In this document: positions 44,581 through 53,939 of the stretch, one piece after another | Layout: the number at the start of each line of letters is the position of its first letter | Position numbering within the stretch: the first letter of the stretch is position 1 | Source: Chthonomonadia bacterium | Lineage (GTDB): Bacteria; Armatimonadota; HRBIN16 | NCBI GenBank assembly: GCA_013314755.1 | Contig: JABUFA010000017.1 | Span: 1-64,000 of the forward strand | Direction: 5' to 3' | DNA: 64,000 nucleotides | Position numbers and translations under genes: made by a program | The notes under the pieces: generated by a model | What the model was told of the DNA's origin: nothing | Seen by the model: the letters and a program-made list of their open reading frames with translations, nothing else | Database searches by the model: none

Positions 44581-45132
44581 TCAGTCCATACTGCAGGAGC
44601 TCAGGTAGCCGCACGCCGGACACACCTGTTTACAACCGTGAAGCGGTTTGAGGGTGGCGCCGCACACGGGGCAGGCGAGAGGTGACCCCGGCGCAGGAAC
44701 CGACGAAGGGGAGGGGAGAGGTTCCGATGGGCGGGGCTGTAGTTCAGGAGTAGGCTGTGCTAACGGCTGGGCAAACAGCGGATAGATGCGCACGCGGTAC
44801 CCTTCTACAACGGCGAGGCTGGTCATCAGTTTTGTTTCGGGAACGCGCTCCAGCAGGGCTTGCAGGATTTGTATTTGTGAACGGGGACGGGGGTCACCTG
44901 CCAGCAGGAGAATAGCCCCCGGTCGCCATCTGCTATGACGGGAAATGAAGCGGAGGAAGGCAGGCACTGCGCTGACCAGCACTCTTCCTTCGCGCCAGGC
45001 GGTCTGTACCAGCGTTTCGTCGGGTGCGCCCTGCAGGGTGGGGTCGCCGCGCACCTCCCGCACATCGTGTCCCATCCTGCACAGCCACGCGGCGACCTGT
45101 GCGCTAATCTGGCTGTCCAGCAGGATTTTCAT
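44581..45132 (-). CDS. DUF5615 PIN-like protein with C-terminal zinc ribbon
   Basis: 183 residues. Residues 1-110 are a DUF5615 PIN-like domain (MKILLDSQISAQVAAWL, APDETLVQTAWREGRVLVS), a fold whose relatives are putative toxin nucleases. After a proline-rich linker, the last 30 residues form a zinc ribbon with CPVC and CPAC knuckles. It overlaps the upstream DUF433 gene by 29 bases. Typical DUF5615 proteins are about 115 residues, so the extension is unusual. Confidence 0.8.
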   Translation of the reverse strand: MKILLDSQISAQVAAWLCRMGHDVREVRGDPTLQGAPDETLVQTAWREGRVLVSAVPAFLRFISRHSRWRPGAILLLAGDPRPRSQIQILQALLERVPETKLMTSLAVVEGYRVRIYPLFAQPLAQPTPELQPRPSEPLPSPSSVPAPGSPLACPVCGATLKPLHGCKQVCPACGYLSSCSMD

Positions 45133-45346
45133 CTTCGTGCTCCAGTCTTTGCGCCGCGGCGAGCAATGCCAGCCTCAGGTCCTCTTCGCTCAGCTGGGGA
45201 TAGGCGCGCAGAATCTCGCGGTGGCTCATGCCTTCGGCGAAACAGCGCAGGATGAACGACACGGGCATGCGCTCTTCAGGGATGCTGAGAACACCCCCAC
45301 AGATGCCGGGTTCCTGACGCACGCGCTTTTCGGCGTAAAGGCTCAT
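45104..45346 (-). CDS. DUF433 antitoxin-like protein
   Basis: 80 residues with the DUF433 helix-turn-helix-like pattern: GICGGVLSIPEERMPVSFIL and EGMSHREILRAYPQLSEEDLRLAL. DUF433/DUF5615 gene pairs are widespread and predicted to be toxin-antitoxin modules. Start at 45346 has AGGAGAGG upstream. Confidence 0.82.
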   Translation of the reverse strand: MSLYAEKRVRQEPGICGGVLSIPEERMPVSFILRCFAEGMSHREILRAYPQLSEEDLRLALLAAAQRLEHEDENPAGQPD

Positions 45347-45465
45347 CCTGCCTCTCCTGATTCGTGTGTCATTCCACCTTTATTTTACCCAACAATGAAA
45401 AAGATGACCCTCTTCCCTGCCGTACAATGTAACAGAGGGTTGCGACGTATCGTAATGAGAGGTAT

Positions 45466-45786
45466 CTATTCCACAATCACAGCGGTGCCGCTTACGCTGA
45501 CCATCAGCATGGAGCCGCCCTGCCCTACCACCTCATAGTCCAGGTCCACGCCGACTACGGCGTTCGCACCCAGCGCAGATGCCTTCTGAATCATCTCGCT
45601 GATGGCGATATCGCGTGCTTTCTGTAGTTCCTCCTCATAGGCGGCTGAGCGACCTCCTACGATGTCGCGGATGCCGGCAAAGATGTCCTTAAAGATGTTC
45701 GCGCCCACCACCGCCTCGCCAACTACCACTCCCAGATACTGCCGAATGGTTTTGCCCTCGATGGAGGGTGTTGTGGTGACAATCAT
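45466..45786 (-). CDS. YbjQ/UPF0145 family protein
   Basis: 106 residues of the YbjQ (DUF74) family, small pentameric proteins called heavy-metal-binding in databases without firm function. Signatures: [58 protein letters not shown]. Ideal AAGGAGGA upstream. It follows the membrane-protein gene and may be the last gene of the sugar-isomerase operon. Confidence 0.9.
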   Translation of the reverse strand: MIVTTTPSIEGKTIRQYLGVVVGEAVVGANIFKDIFAGIRDIVGGRSAAYEEELQKARDIAISEMIQKASALGANAVVGVDLDYEVVGQGGSMLMVSVSGTAVIVE

Positions 45787-45804
45787 TGCACTGTCCTCCT
45801 TGCG

Positions 45805-46677
45805 TTAGCGTTTGGTCGCGATAAAAGCAAAAGCGATAATACCCACCACAATCAACGCGGTCACTGCTATCGCCCGCTTCTCCTCGCGCGAAAAACGGAA
45901 GTATTTGCGGTTGACAATCAACAGCACCACCGCCATCGGCACCAGACCGGGCAGCATGTCCACGGCGTCCATAAAGCGCGGCGTCAACGAGCCCACCAGG
46001 TTCTGGAAGAACATGTATCCCGCCAGGGCGATCACCATCCAGATATAGGTAGCTCGCGCCGCCATGCCGAATCGCCACACGCAGGCGAAGTAGAACGCCA
46101 GAAACACAAAGTCCGCCGGACCGATGATGCCGATGGGGCGCAGTCCTGTCGGGGTCGGTTTGGCGCCGACCTGCGGTACGTGTACCGCTACGGTGCTTAA
46201 CGCCTGCGGCGCTGCCTGCATCACATGCGGTATCCACAGGCTCACCACCGCGAAGTCCACCAGCGCAGCAAACAGGGCGGCGGGCGCAAGGATGTTCGGC
46301 TCGCGGATGATATGCGATACCGCCAGCCCCAGCATACTGGCGGCAAGCACCATCAGCGTATCGCTAACGCCCAGCACAATCTCCAGTGCAACCGGGCTCT
46401 GACGCAGTACAGGCAGGAACGCCGGCGACACGCGCACCGCCACAAACCCTATCAGCAAGAAAAGCATCCACCCCAGCGCCGCCGCCGGACGCAGAGGAAG
46501 CCCCGCCGCACGCATCACCACCCACGTCGCCAGCGCCATGAACACCAGCGTGGAGAGCGCCACCTGCACGAAACCATCGCCCAGAAAGGTGACCAGCGGC
46601 GCCCCCACGCGATACAGCAGATAAACCCCAACCGCCAGCCCGAACGGGCGCAGACGGTCGCTCAGTCTCTCTTCCAT
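45805..46677 (-). CDS. Polytopic membrane protein of unknown function
   Basis: 290 residues with eight or nine hydrophobic segments and a basic C-terminus (NRKYFRFSREEKR near 250). No family recognised. It starts four bases after the stop of the D-lyxose-isomerase-like gene with no strong ribosome site, suggesting translational coupling. Confidence 0.75.
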   Translation of the reverse strand: MEERLSDRLRPFGLAVGVYLLYRVGAPLVTFLGDGFVQVALSTLVFMALATWVVMRAAGLPLRPAAALGWMLFLLIGFVAVRVSPAFLPVLRQSPVALEIVLGVSDTLMVLAASMLGLAVSHIIREPNILAPAALFAALVDFAVVSLWIPHVMQAAPQALSTVAVHVPQVGAKPTPTGLRPIGIIGPADFVFLAFYFACVWRFGMAARATYIWMVIALAGYMFFQNLVGSLTPRFMDAVDMLPGLVPMAVVLLIVNRKYFRFSREEKRAIAVTALIVVGIIAFAFIATKR

Positions 46678-46680
46678 GCG

Positions 46681-47271
<591 letters not shown>

Positions 47272-47319
47272 CTAGATGCTTCGCCTCTGTATCACCGAAC
47301 TCCTTCGCACCCGGTGCGG

Positions 47320-47348
47320 TTGCACAATCAGCGCAAAGTCGGTAAAAT
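47320..47348 (+). promoter_or_regulatory. Promoter of the acyl-ACP reductase-like gene
   Basis: TTGCAC (47320-47325), 17 bases, TAAAAT (47343-47348). Start near 47355, leader of about 30 bases to the GTG at 47384. Confidence 0.6.
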
Positions 47349-47383
47349 GTTAGCGAAACCTGCGGAACAGGCGGTATGGAGGC

Positions 47384-48490
47384 GTGGAGCGATTCGCATT
47401 TATCTTACATCCGTTGCGCCAGAGCGATTTTACCCGAAAATACCCCATTTTGAAAGCACTTCCCTTCCGGTGGGTGGAAGAAGCGTTCAAGCATGTGCCA
47501 CCGCGAGTGCTCTCCCATATCACCGGTATTGTGTCGCGCACAGGGGCGCAGGCGGAAGGCTGGTTCATCGCCGTGCCGATGACGCCGCGCGTTCTGATGG
47601 AGACGCCCTTCGAGAAGGTTCTGCCCAAAATCGTGCAGGCAGGACGCAAGGCAGAGGAGCTGGGCGCACAAATCATCGGGCTGGGAGCGTTCCTGAAGGT
47701 AGTGGGCGACCGCGGCGTCAGTGTGGCTCGCGCCCTGAATACGCCCGTCACCACCGGCAACTCGTACACGGCAGGCAGTGCCCTGCAGGGAGCGTTGCTG
47801 GCGGCGGCGCGAATGGGCATTCGTGCTGAGGAGGCGAAAGCAACGGTCATCGGGGCAACAGGGGCAATCGGCAGTGTATGCGCGCGCATCCTGGCGAAGT
47901 ACGTCGCGCAGATAACGCTGGTGGCGAGGAACCGTGAGCGATTGGAAGCCCTGCAGGCGGAGATTGCCCGCACCGCCCCTGCCGAAGTGTATGTCTCTAC
48001 CGACTCGCACAGCGCGGTGCGCGACGCCGACATCGTGATTGCAGTCAGCTCGGCGACGGATGTGCTGGTGGAGCCGGAAGACCTGCGCCCGGGCGCAGTG
48101 GTGTGTGACGTGGCGCGTCCGCGTAACGTCTCCGCCGCCGTTTACGAGAAACGCAACGACGTGCTGGTCATTGACGGCGGGGTCATTCGCGTGCCGGGCG
48201 AGGCGGTGGATTTCGGCTTCAACTTCGGCTTCCCGCCCAAACACGCCGAGGCGTGCATCGCCGAGACCATCATCCTTGCGCTGGAGCGACGCTACGAATG
48301 CTTCACTCTAGGGGCGGACATCAGCGTGGAACAGGTGGAAGAGATTACCCGCCTGGCGCACAAGCACGGCTTTGAGGTAGCGGGCTTTCGCCGCTTCGAA
48401 CGCGCCATCCCCGACGAAGAGGTAGAGCAGATTCGGCGCAATGCGGGACGCGCCGCCGCCGTCGAACCGCCGAAGGTGTTCGCGCTTTAG
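47384..48490 (+). CDS. Long-chain acyl-ACP reductase-like protein
   Basis: 368 residues resembling cyanobacterial acyl-ACP reductase (AAR), which makes fatty aldehydes from acyl-ACP with NADPH. Shared features: TGNSYTAGSA substrate-side block (124-133), Rossmann motif VIGATGAIGS (155-164), and EACIAE with Cys291 at the position of the AAR acyl-thioester cysteine. The first 50 residues (VERFAFILHPL) differ more. No aldehyde-deformylating oxygenase gene is adjacent, so alkane synthesis is not implied. GTG start; GGAGG lies too close for ideal spacing. Convergent with the URO-D gene, 4-base overlap. Confidence 0.8.
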   Translation: MERFAFILHPLRQSDFTRKYPILKALPFRWVEEAFKHVPPRVLSHITGIVSRTGAQAEGWFIAVPMTPRVLMETPFEKVLPKIVQAGRKAEELGAQIIGLGAFLKVVGDRGVSVARALNTPVTTGNSYTAGSALQGALLAAARMGIRAEEAKATVIGATGAIGSVCARILAKYVAQITLVARNRERLEALQAEIARTAPAEVYVSTDSHSAVRDADIVIAVSSATDVLVEPEDLRPGAVVCDVARPRNVSAAVYEKRNDVLVIDGGVIRVPGEAVDFGFNFGFPPKHAEACIAETIILALERRYECFTLGADISVEQVEEITRLAHKHGFEVAGFRRFERAIPDEEVEQIRRNAGRAAAVEPPKVFAL

Positions 48491-49527
48491 CGCCACCAGT
48501 GCCGGCTGAGGTAATCGTAATAGAACAGGGCGTTGTCGACGGGCACGTTGCTGGGAATATGATTGCCCACTGCAAACATGAAGCCCGGACAATCTTTCGC
48601 AAGGCGCAGGGTCTCGTCAATCTCCCACTGTATCTGTTCGCGCGTGCCGAAGGTGAGGGTGCGGGCGTCCACCTTGCTTCCCACAATCACGTGTGTTTTG
48701 CCGTATCGCTCCACCACGTAGTCCAGTGAGGTGGTGGGTTCAAAGATAAATCCATCTGCACCCGCCTGCGCAATGTCGTCCACGAACTCCGTCCACGTGC
48801 CGTCCGAGCAGTAGAGCACCACCTTGCCCGCTTCATGCAGAACCTGCCACAATCGGGCGTAGCGCGGGAAGATGGCACTGCGATAGAAATCGGGATGCAT
48901 GAACGGTCCCTGCGACCACACCATATCGTCGTGGCAGATGAACACCTCAATGGAGGTCTTCGCCCACGCCTGATAGTGATGCAGAGACAGCCGATAGAAG
49001 CTCTCCAGCACGCGGTCGAACCGCTGGCGGTCGGCAGCGGCTTCCAACAGCATATCCCATCCGAACGCCTCTATCGCCCCTGATACGATGGTCTTGTAAT
49101 AACCGCCGGTGTATATCTGGTTGGGGTTTTCTGCCTGCCCGCGGCGGTAACACTCTTCATAGTATTGCACCAGCTCGTCCATATCGGGCAGACCGTACTC
49201 TTCCACGGCGTCAAAGTTCAGCACCTCTTCCACGTCGCGGAAGGGACAGTACACGCTGTCACGTCGGTCAACCCCGCCCTCCAGAAACTCGGCGTGTCCC
49301 ATATCAGTCACCCTGCCCCTCTGCGCCCAGCTAACGGGTCCATCGTTGGTTACCCAGAGGAGGTCAATCTGCCAGGCATCATGAAACGCCCGCCAGGCGT
49401 CGGGGTCCTTCGCGGGGTCTTTGCCGGTGACTGCCCGAACCAGCGCATAGTTACTGCAGTATTCGGTATGTGCCAGTCGCTCAGGCGATTGCCTGCGGAT
49501 TGCCTGCATGCCGATGGTGTAGCTCAT
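48487..49527 (-). CDS. Uroporphyrinogen decarboxylase-fold protein (second copy type)
   Basis: 346 residues of the URO-D superfamily, related to but clearly different from the protein at 23993-25090. Segments: IEVFICHDDMVWSQGPFMHPDFY, VVLYCSDGTWTEFVDDI, GADGFIFEPTTSLDY and VIVGSKVDARTL. Likely a methyltransferase-like or sugar-pathway enzyme rather than haem synthesis. Start preceded by GGGGAGAGG. Confidence 0.83.
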   Translation of the reverse strand: MSYTIGMQAIRRQSPERLAHTEYCSNYALVRAVTGKDPAKDPDAWRAFHDAWQIDLLWVTNDGPVSWAQRGRVTDMGHAEFLEGGVDRRDSVYCPFRDVEEVLNFDAVEEYGLPDMDELVQYYEECYRRGQAENPNQIYTGGYYKTIVSGAIEAFGWDMLLEAAADRQRFDRVLESFYRLSLHHYQAWAKTSIEVFICHDDMVWSQGPFMHPDFYRSAIFPRYARLWQVLHEAGKVVLYCSDGTWTEFVDDIAQAGADGFIFEPTTSLDYVVERYGKTHVIVGSKVDARTLTFGTREQIQWEIDETLRLAKDCPGFMFAVGNHIPSNVPVDNALFYYDYLSRHWWR

Positions 49528-49608
49528 GTGCCTCTCCCCTTCAGGTCTGACACTACTTTAGCACGACGCCTGCCTGCAGTGCAAGCGGGAATACAGCCGT
49601 GTACCTCC

Positions 49609-49790
49609 TGGATGGCGAGGTTCCTGCCGAGCCGTGTTTGAAAGCAACCTAACCCCCGTCCCCTTCCCTGCGAGGGAAGGGGAGACTCTCCTCTCCCCGC
49701 GTCGGGGAGAAGTCGGGAGAGGGGTTCCCGTCGGCACGGAGGTCAGGTGGGGCTGTACCGCGTCGGGGAGAGGTCGGGAGAGGGGTTTTG
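49609..49790. repeat. Palindromic dispersed repeat composite
   Basis: A 26-bp core copy at 49609-49634 is followed by CAACCTAACCCCC, the perfect hairpin CCCCTTCCCT-GCG-AGGGAAGGGG (49660-49682) and two CTCCCCGCGTCGGGGAG-like hairpins up to about 49790. It fills most of the 344-base gap between the URO-D gene and the PEP-CTERM gene. Confidence 0.8.
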
Positions 49791-49871
49791 GGGGCTATCC
49801 AGATAAGAGAACCTGCCGGGCAAACGCCCGGCAGAGGACATGCAGGCTTGCTGAAAGAGGAACACCAGGTA

Positions 49872-50540
49872 CTATCGCCGTCGTCGCAGAGGCAGGAAGC
49901 CCAGCAAACCAGCCCCAAACAGCGCCATGGTAGTCGGTTCGGGGATGACCGGTCCGCCCTGCGGCAGAGCATACCGGAACGCACCAGCCGCCCAGTCCAC
50001 CTGACCCGAGAAGACCACGTACGAAATGGGCGTTGACGAGCTCGCCGCGAACAGGCGCGCGCCGGCATTCCCGTCCACGTTTTGGGTGATGCTCCCCAGT
50101 AGATTGTCCGAGGCATCATAGAATAACGCAGTCAACGTGTATACAGCAAAGGGATTCGGCTCAGCCTCGAACCCGAAGGTGGAAACAGGCATAGACAGGT
50201 TGAAGCGCACCGCCGTCGCGCCGTTGGAGAAAAGCACTGGCAGGGTATCGCCTGGTCCCCTCTGCGAGTCGGGCGCCGCGCTCCAAGTAGCCCAGGTGAC
50301 GTTCGGCGCCGTGTATTTTTTCATAGGTAGCGCGCCACCACTGCCGGGGTCCACAAAGGAGACCGTCAACGTGCCATCGGTGATGGAGGGAACGTTGGTG
50401 CCATCCCATATGGATGCGATATTGATGTAGGTTGTGGATGCCAGGTAGCTGGCGTCCGGGCTGGAGATGGGAGTGAACGCATAGGCGGGTATCACCCACA
50501 TTACCAGCATCAGAGCACACAGACTGAGAACTTTCTTCAC
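49872..50540 (-). CDS. PEP-CTERM anchored exported protein
   Basis: 222 residues: signal peptide MKKVLSLCALMLVMWVIPAYA, a beta-rich mature region typical of these low-complexity surface proteins, and a C-terminal sorting signal of VIPEPTTMAL, a hydrophobic helix and an RRRR tail. Such proteins are processed by exosortase EpsH-type enzymes and associate with exopolysaccharide. No exosortase gene lies in the window. Confidence 0.92.
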   Translation of the reverse strand: MKKVLSLCALMLVMWVIPAYAFTPISSPDASYLASTTYINIASIWDGTNVPSITDGTLTVSFVDPGSGGALPMKKYTAPNVTWATWSAAPDSQRGPGDTLPVLFSNGATAVRFNLSMPVSTFGFEAEPNPFAVYTLTALFYDASDNLLGSITQNVDGNAGARLFAASSSTPISYVVFSGQVDWAAGAFRYALPQGGPVIPEPTTMALFGAGLLGFLPLRRRR

Positions 50541-50680
50541 GGTCTACACCTCCCTGGATGTGTCTTGTCGCTCCAAGCATATCATGTGTAAGAAAGGAAA
50601 TGTAACGTTAATATTACCAGTTTGTGATAAATCCTAAAATAAGTACTGGAATGGAAACATAAGTGGGATTTACGTTAGCA

Positions 50681-50728
50681 CTGCTTGCTAAGCGAAACGA
50701 AGTGGGGGATTTTGAGACCCTTCGCTTG
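50681..50728. repeat. Partial dispersed repeat
   Basis: Contains TTGAGACCCTTCGCTT (50712-50727), identical to 801-816, after a diverged AGCGAAACGAAG segment. The rest of the 301-base gap between the PEP-CTERM gene and the membrane protein (50541-50841) shows nothing coding. Confidence 0.55.
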
Positions 50729-50841
50729 TGTTCAACGCAACAAATGCTCTCAAACCCTCTGCTATTGCTCTGGGTGATGCTGGCAGGAACGCCTCAGCCT
50801 GCGTCGAACAGGAAAGGAAAAACAGCAAGGAGGGCAGGGCG

Positions 50842-52188
50842 ATGTGGCGATGGGCCTTGTTTCCTGCTCTGGCGATGTGCCTCGGGTGGGGCATTCGAGG
50901 ACAGTTTGGCGGTGAGACGGGCGCGATGGTGCCGGGCGCGCTGGTGGGGCTGGCGCTGGCGTTTCTGTCGGGCTGGAGGGGCAGGGACGCTGCGCGGCTG
51001 GGAGCGGTCGGCGCGTTTGCCTGCTCGCTGGGCGGGATGATGACCTATGGGCAGACCATCGGGCTGGTGCAGGACCAGTATCCTTCGCCTACCTACTGGT
51101 GGGGTCTGCTGGGTCTGGCGATTAAAGGGGGCGTATGGATAGGCATCACGGGCATTTTTCTCGCTATCGCCTGCAGTGAGCGATATCGCCCGGCAGAGCT
51201 GGTCGCAGTTCTTGTGGGGGCAATTGTGCTTTTCGTGGTCGGCGTGCAGGTGCTCAACCGCCCGCATCATCCGCCCGATGAACTGCCGCTCATCTACTTC
51301 TCCAAGCGATTTGACCCCAAACCGCGCGTGGAGTGGTGGGGTGGATTGTGGTTCGCGCTGATTGGGCTGATAGTGTATACCGGCGCGTTCAAAAAGCACC
51401 GTCAGGCGGTGATGATGGCGCTGTGGGGCATCGTGGCAGGCGCGATTGGCTTCAGCTTCGGCGAGGTGTTGCAGGCATGGGGGCACCACCAGAAGCCGTT
51501 TGGTGAGGCAATACAGCCCTGGATGGACTGGTGGAAGGTAATGGAGATGAGTTTCGGCTTCATCGCCGGGGCGGGACTGGGCATCGGCTGGAAGGTAACG
51601 GGCTTGCACGCTGTCCAGCCTCCGCAGGTTGTCCCCTGGAAGCGCATCTGGGACGATGTGACCGTCCTGCTGTGGCTGATACCGACGCTGGCGGTGGAGC
51701 TGGACGTCAGCTGGGCAGAAGGGTGGGGGAATCTCCCCTTCTGGTGGATGCTCATCGGTCTGCTGGGCGGTCTGGCCGGTGGCGGCTGGGCGCCGTTTGG
51801 CACGGGCGTGGCGGTCACGCTGGTGTCGGCAATGGATACCCTGCGCTACCTGTATGACGAGCGTCAGTTACTCGCCTTTGGTTGGGGCTTCGCGGGGCTT
51901 GTGGTTCTGCTTTTGGTCACGGCTTATCTGACCGCGCTGTGGTATCGGCTGGGCGCGCCTGCCCACACGTGGTTGCTGTGGACGGTGTGGATGCAGACCG
52001 CGCTGACATGGGCGAAATATCTGCCGCCCGTGCTGTTTACCGCTGACGGGCGCAATTGGCTGGTGCGGTGGGGCGCCGGCGGTGTGGTAGAGATAAGCTT
52101 CGTGGTGCTGGCAGTGGTGTTATCGCTCCTTATATGGAGGTATTTGTCGCTGGAGGGCCAGGCTTCCGCCGAGTCGTTGCCAACCTAA
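50842..52188 (+). CDS. Polytopic membrane protein with repeat-derived C-terminus
   Basis: 448 residues with about twelve hydrophobic segments, beginning MWRWALFPALAMCLGWGIRGQFGG after AAGGAGGG. An internal conserved-looking phrase is FGGETGAMVPGALVG. No family that I can name. The last 12 codons and the stop (52150-52188) come from a copy of the 26-bp dispersed repeat and its flank, giving the tail LEGQASAESLPT. The open frame extends upstream to 50728, but the ribosome site fixes the start. Confidence 0.78.
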   Translation: MWRWALFPALAMCLGWGIRGQFGGETGAMVPGALVGLALAFLSGWRGRDAARLGAVGAFACSLGGMMTYGQTIGLVQDQYPSPTYWWGLLGLAIKGGVWIGITGIFLAIACSERYRPAELVAVLVGAIVLFVVGVQVLNRPHHPPDELPLIYFSKRFDPKPRVEWWGGLWFALIGLIVYTGAFKKHRQAVMMALWGIVAGAIGFSFGEVLQAWGHHQKPFGEAIQPWMDWWKVMEMSFGFIAGAGLGIGWKVTGLHAVQPPQVVPWKRIWDDVTVLLWLIPTLAVELDVSWAEGWGNLPFWWMLIGLLGGLAGGGWAPFGTGVAVTLVSAMDTLRYLYDERQLLAFGWGFAGLVVLLLVTAYLTALWYRLGAPAHTWLLWTVWMQTALTWAKYLPPVLFTADGRNWLVRWGAGGVVEISFVVLAVVLSLLIWRYLSLEGQASAESLPT

Positions 52189-52470
52189 CTCCCAGCCCCT
52201 TCCCTGCGAGGGAAGGGGGAGGCAAATTCCTCCCCGCCTGCGGGGAGGTTAGGTGGGGCTGTTCCACGTCAGGGGGCAACCACAGAGGGTTGCCCCTACA
52301 GGACGCTCGCCCTCCAATTCCGGGCGAATGCGTTGTCCTATGGAGGGCGAGGCTCCCGCCGAGCCGTTCCGCCCTCTCCTTGTGGGAGAGGGTCAGGGTG
52401 AGGGCTTTATCCAGAAAGGGGCAACCACAGGGGGTTGCCCCTACAGGAGGTTCGCTCTCCAGCTCCTTCC
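52151..52470. repeat. Palindromic dispersed repeat composite
   Basis: 26-bp cores at 52151-52176 and 52341-52366, the CCCCTTCCCT hairpin at 52196-52218, and two GGGGCAACC-ACAG-GGTTGCCCC hairpins near 52266-52296 and 52416-52445. The first core lies inside the 3' end of the preceding gene. The remaining sequence to 52481 has no credible gene. Confidence 0.8.
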
Positions 52471-52481
52471 ATCAAATCTGG

Positions 52482-52718
52482 CTACGTGGTGACAGACTTC
52501 TCATCGGGTGAGCTGCCTTCCTGTTTCAGGGTGGAAATGCCCAGCGCCTTATACAGCCCGCAGTAGCCCACCGCGCTCGTGCCCAGCAGGATGAGCGCGA
52601 GGATACCCATCACCCACGCCAGCACACCCTGTACCGTGCCCAGCCCAATCAACGCGAACAATAACACGGCGATGATGAGACGAATGACCCGATCGGCGAT
52701 GCCCATATTCTTTGTCAT
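52482..52718 (-). CDS. DUF2892 small membrane protein
   Basis: 78 residues: MTKNMGIADRVIRLIIAVLL, two hydrophobic helices and the family tail VGYCGLYKALGIST. DUF2892 domains also occur at the C-terminus of YgaP-type rhodanese proteins. Function unknown. Start at 52718 has AAAGGAGGG upstream; a 19-residue upstream extension was rejected. Confidence 0.88.
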   Translation of the reverse strand: MTKNMGIADRVIRLIIAVLLFALIGLGTVQGVLAWVMGILALILLGTSAVGYCGLYKALGISTLKQEGSSPDEKSVTT

Positions 52719-52896
52719 GGCGCATCCCTCCTTTACAGGATTGTGAGTTGTTCTACTATACATATACGTGTACACAGTAGTTTAGCGTGCCCGCCCATTC
52801 GTTTGTCACTCCCTGCCCTCTGACGCCCCTTCAGCAAGCAGGACGTTCCAGCACGTGTGGAGAATAAAAAAGCAGTCTCTGCAGGCAGGAGGAGTA

Positions 52897-53928
52897 ATGA
52901 TGAGAAACTCAGGGATATATATTGTCGCGCTCGCAGCGCTTGTGCTCATGACAGCAGGCTGTGGCAAGAAGGAGCAGGCATCGGCTCCTTCCACCACTGG
53001 CGAGAAGAAGGTTCGTATCGTGCTTATTACCAACGGCAACTCGCCGTTCTGGGACCCGATGGAAGTGGGCATGAGGAAGGCGGCAGAGGAGCTGGGCTGT
53101 GAAGCCATCTCGCGCCGACCAACCACCGACTCGCCCGCGCTTCAGCGTCAGATTATTGAAGAGTATCAGGCGCAGAAGGTGGACGGCATCGGCATCTCGG
53201 TGATCGAGTCCGATACCATCGGTCCGGTCATCGACGAGCTGATGAACAGCGGCATCAAAGTTATCACCTTCGATTCGGACGCGGCGAACTCCAAGCGCAT
53301 CGCCTATATCGGCACCAACAACTTCGAGGCGGGCAAAGCGGCAGGTGAAGCGGCGAAAAAGCTTCTGCCCGAGGGAGGCAAGGTGTTCGGATTCGTGGGC
53401 AACCAGAACGCGCCCAACGCCCGCGAGCGCATCGCCGGCTTCAAAGAGGCGATAAAGGGCACCAATATCGTGCTGGTAGACGTCTTCGACGACAACAAGG
53501 ACCCCGCCAAGGCGCGTGCCAACGTGGAGAACGTTCTGCAAGCGCACAAGGACGTCAAGATGCTTCTGGGGCTGTTCTCGTACGACGGTCCGCAGATTGC
53601 CGCGGCGGTCAAAGAGGCGGGCGTGCGCGATAAGGTGAAAATCCTTTGCTTTGACGCCGAGCCTGAGACCATCAACCACCTGAAGCGCGGCGAGATAGAC
53701 GCCACCGTGGTGCAGAAGCCTTACGAGTTCGGCTACCGCTCGGTGCAGTTGCTTTACAAAATCATCACGCTGGGCGACGTGGACAAAGCGCTGAAGGAGT
53801 TCGAGGCGGAGTCTGGCTATAAGGTGGCTCCGGGCAACGTCATCGACACCGGCGTGGAGATTATCACTCCGCAGAACATCAACGACTATCTGAAACGACT
53901 GGAAGACCTGGGCATTAAGTCCTCGTAG
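52897..53928 (+). CDS. Sugar ABC transporter substrate-binding lipoprotein
   Basis: 343 residues. Lipoprotein signal with MTAGC, then a type I periplasmic binding fold of the RbsB/Peripla_BP_4 family: VLITNGNSPFWDPMEVGM, VDGIGISVIESD, KVITFDSDAANSKR, VFGFVGNQNAPNARERIAG. Distant paralogue of the protein at 16968-18014. AGGAGGAG precedes the start. The permease follows after 11 bases. Confidence 0.93.
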   Translation: MMRNSGIYIVALAALVLMTAGCGKKEQASAPSTTGEKKVRIVLITNGNSPFWDPMEVGMRKAAEELGCEAISRRPTTDSPALQRQIIEEYQAQKVDGIGISVIESDTIGPVIDELMNSGIKVITFDSDAANSKRIAYIGTNNFEAGKAAGEAAKKLLPEGGKVFGFVGNQNAPNARERIAGFKEAIKGTNIVLVDVFDDNKDPAKARANVENVLQAHKDVKMLLGLFSYDGPQIAAAVKEAGVRDKVKILCFDAEPETINHLKRGEIDATVVQKPYEFGYRSVQLLYKIITLGDVDKALKEFEAESGYKVAPGNVIDTGVEIITPQNINDYLKRLEDLGIKSS

Positions 53929-53939
53929 CGGAGTTGCCG

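Noticed and set aside
47314-47829. Rightward frame overlapping the start of the acyl-ACP reductase-like gene
   Set aside because: Out of frame with the conserved protein and without recognisable features beyond the overlap.
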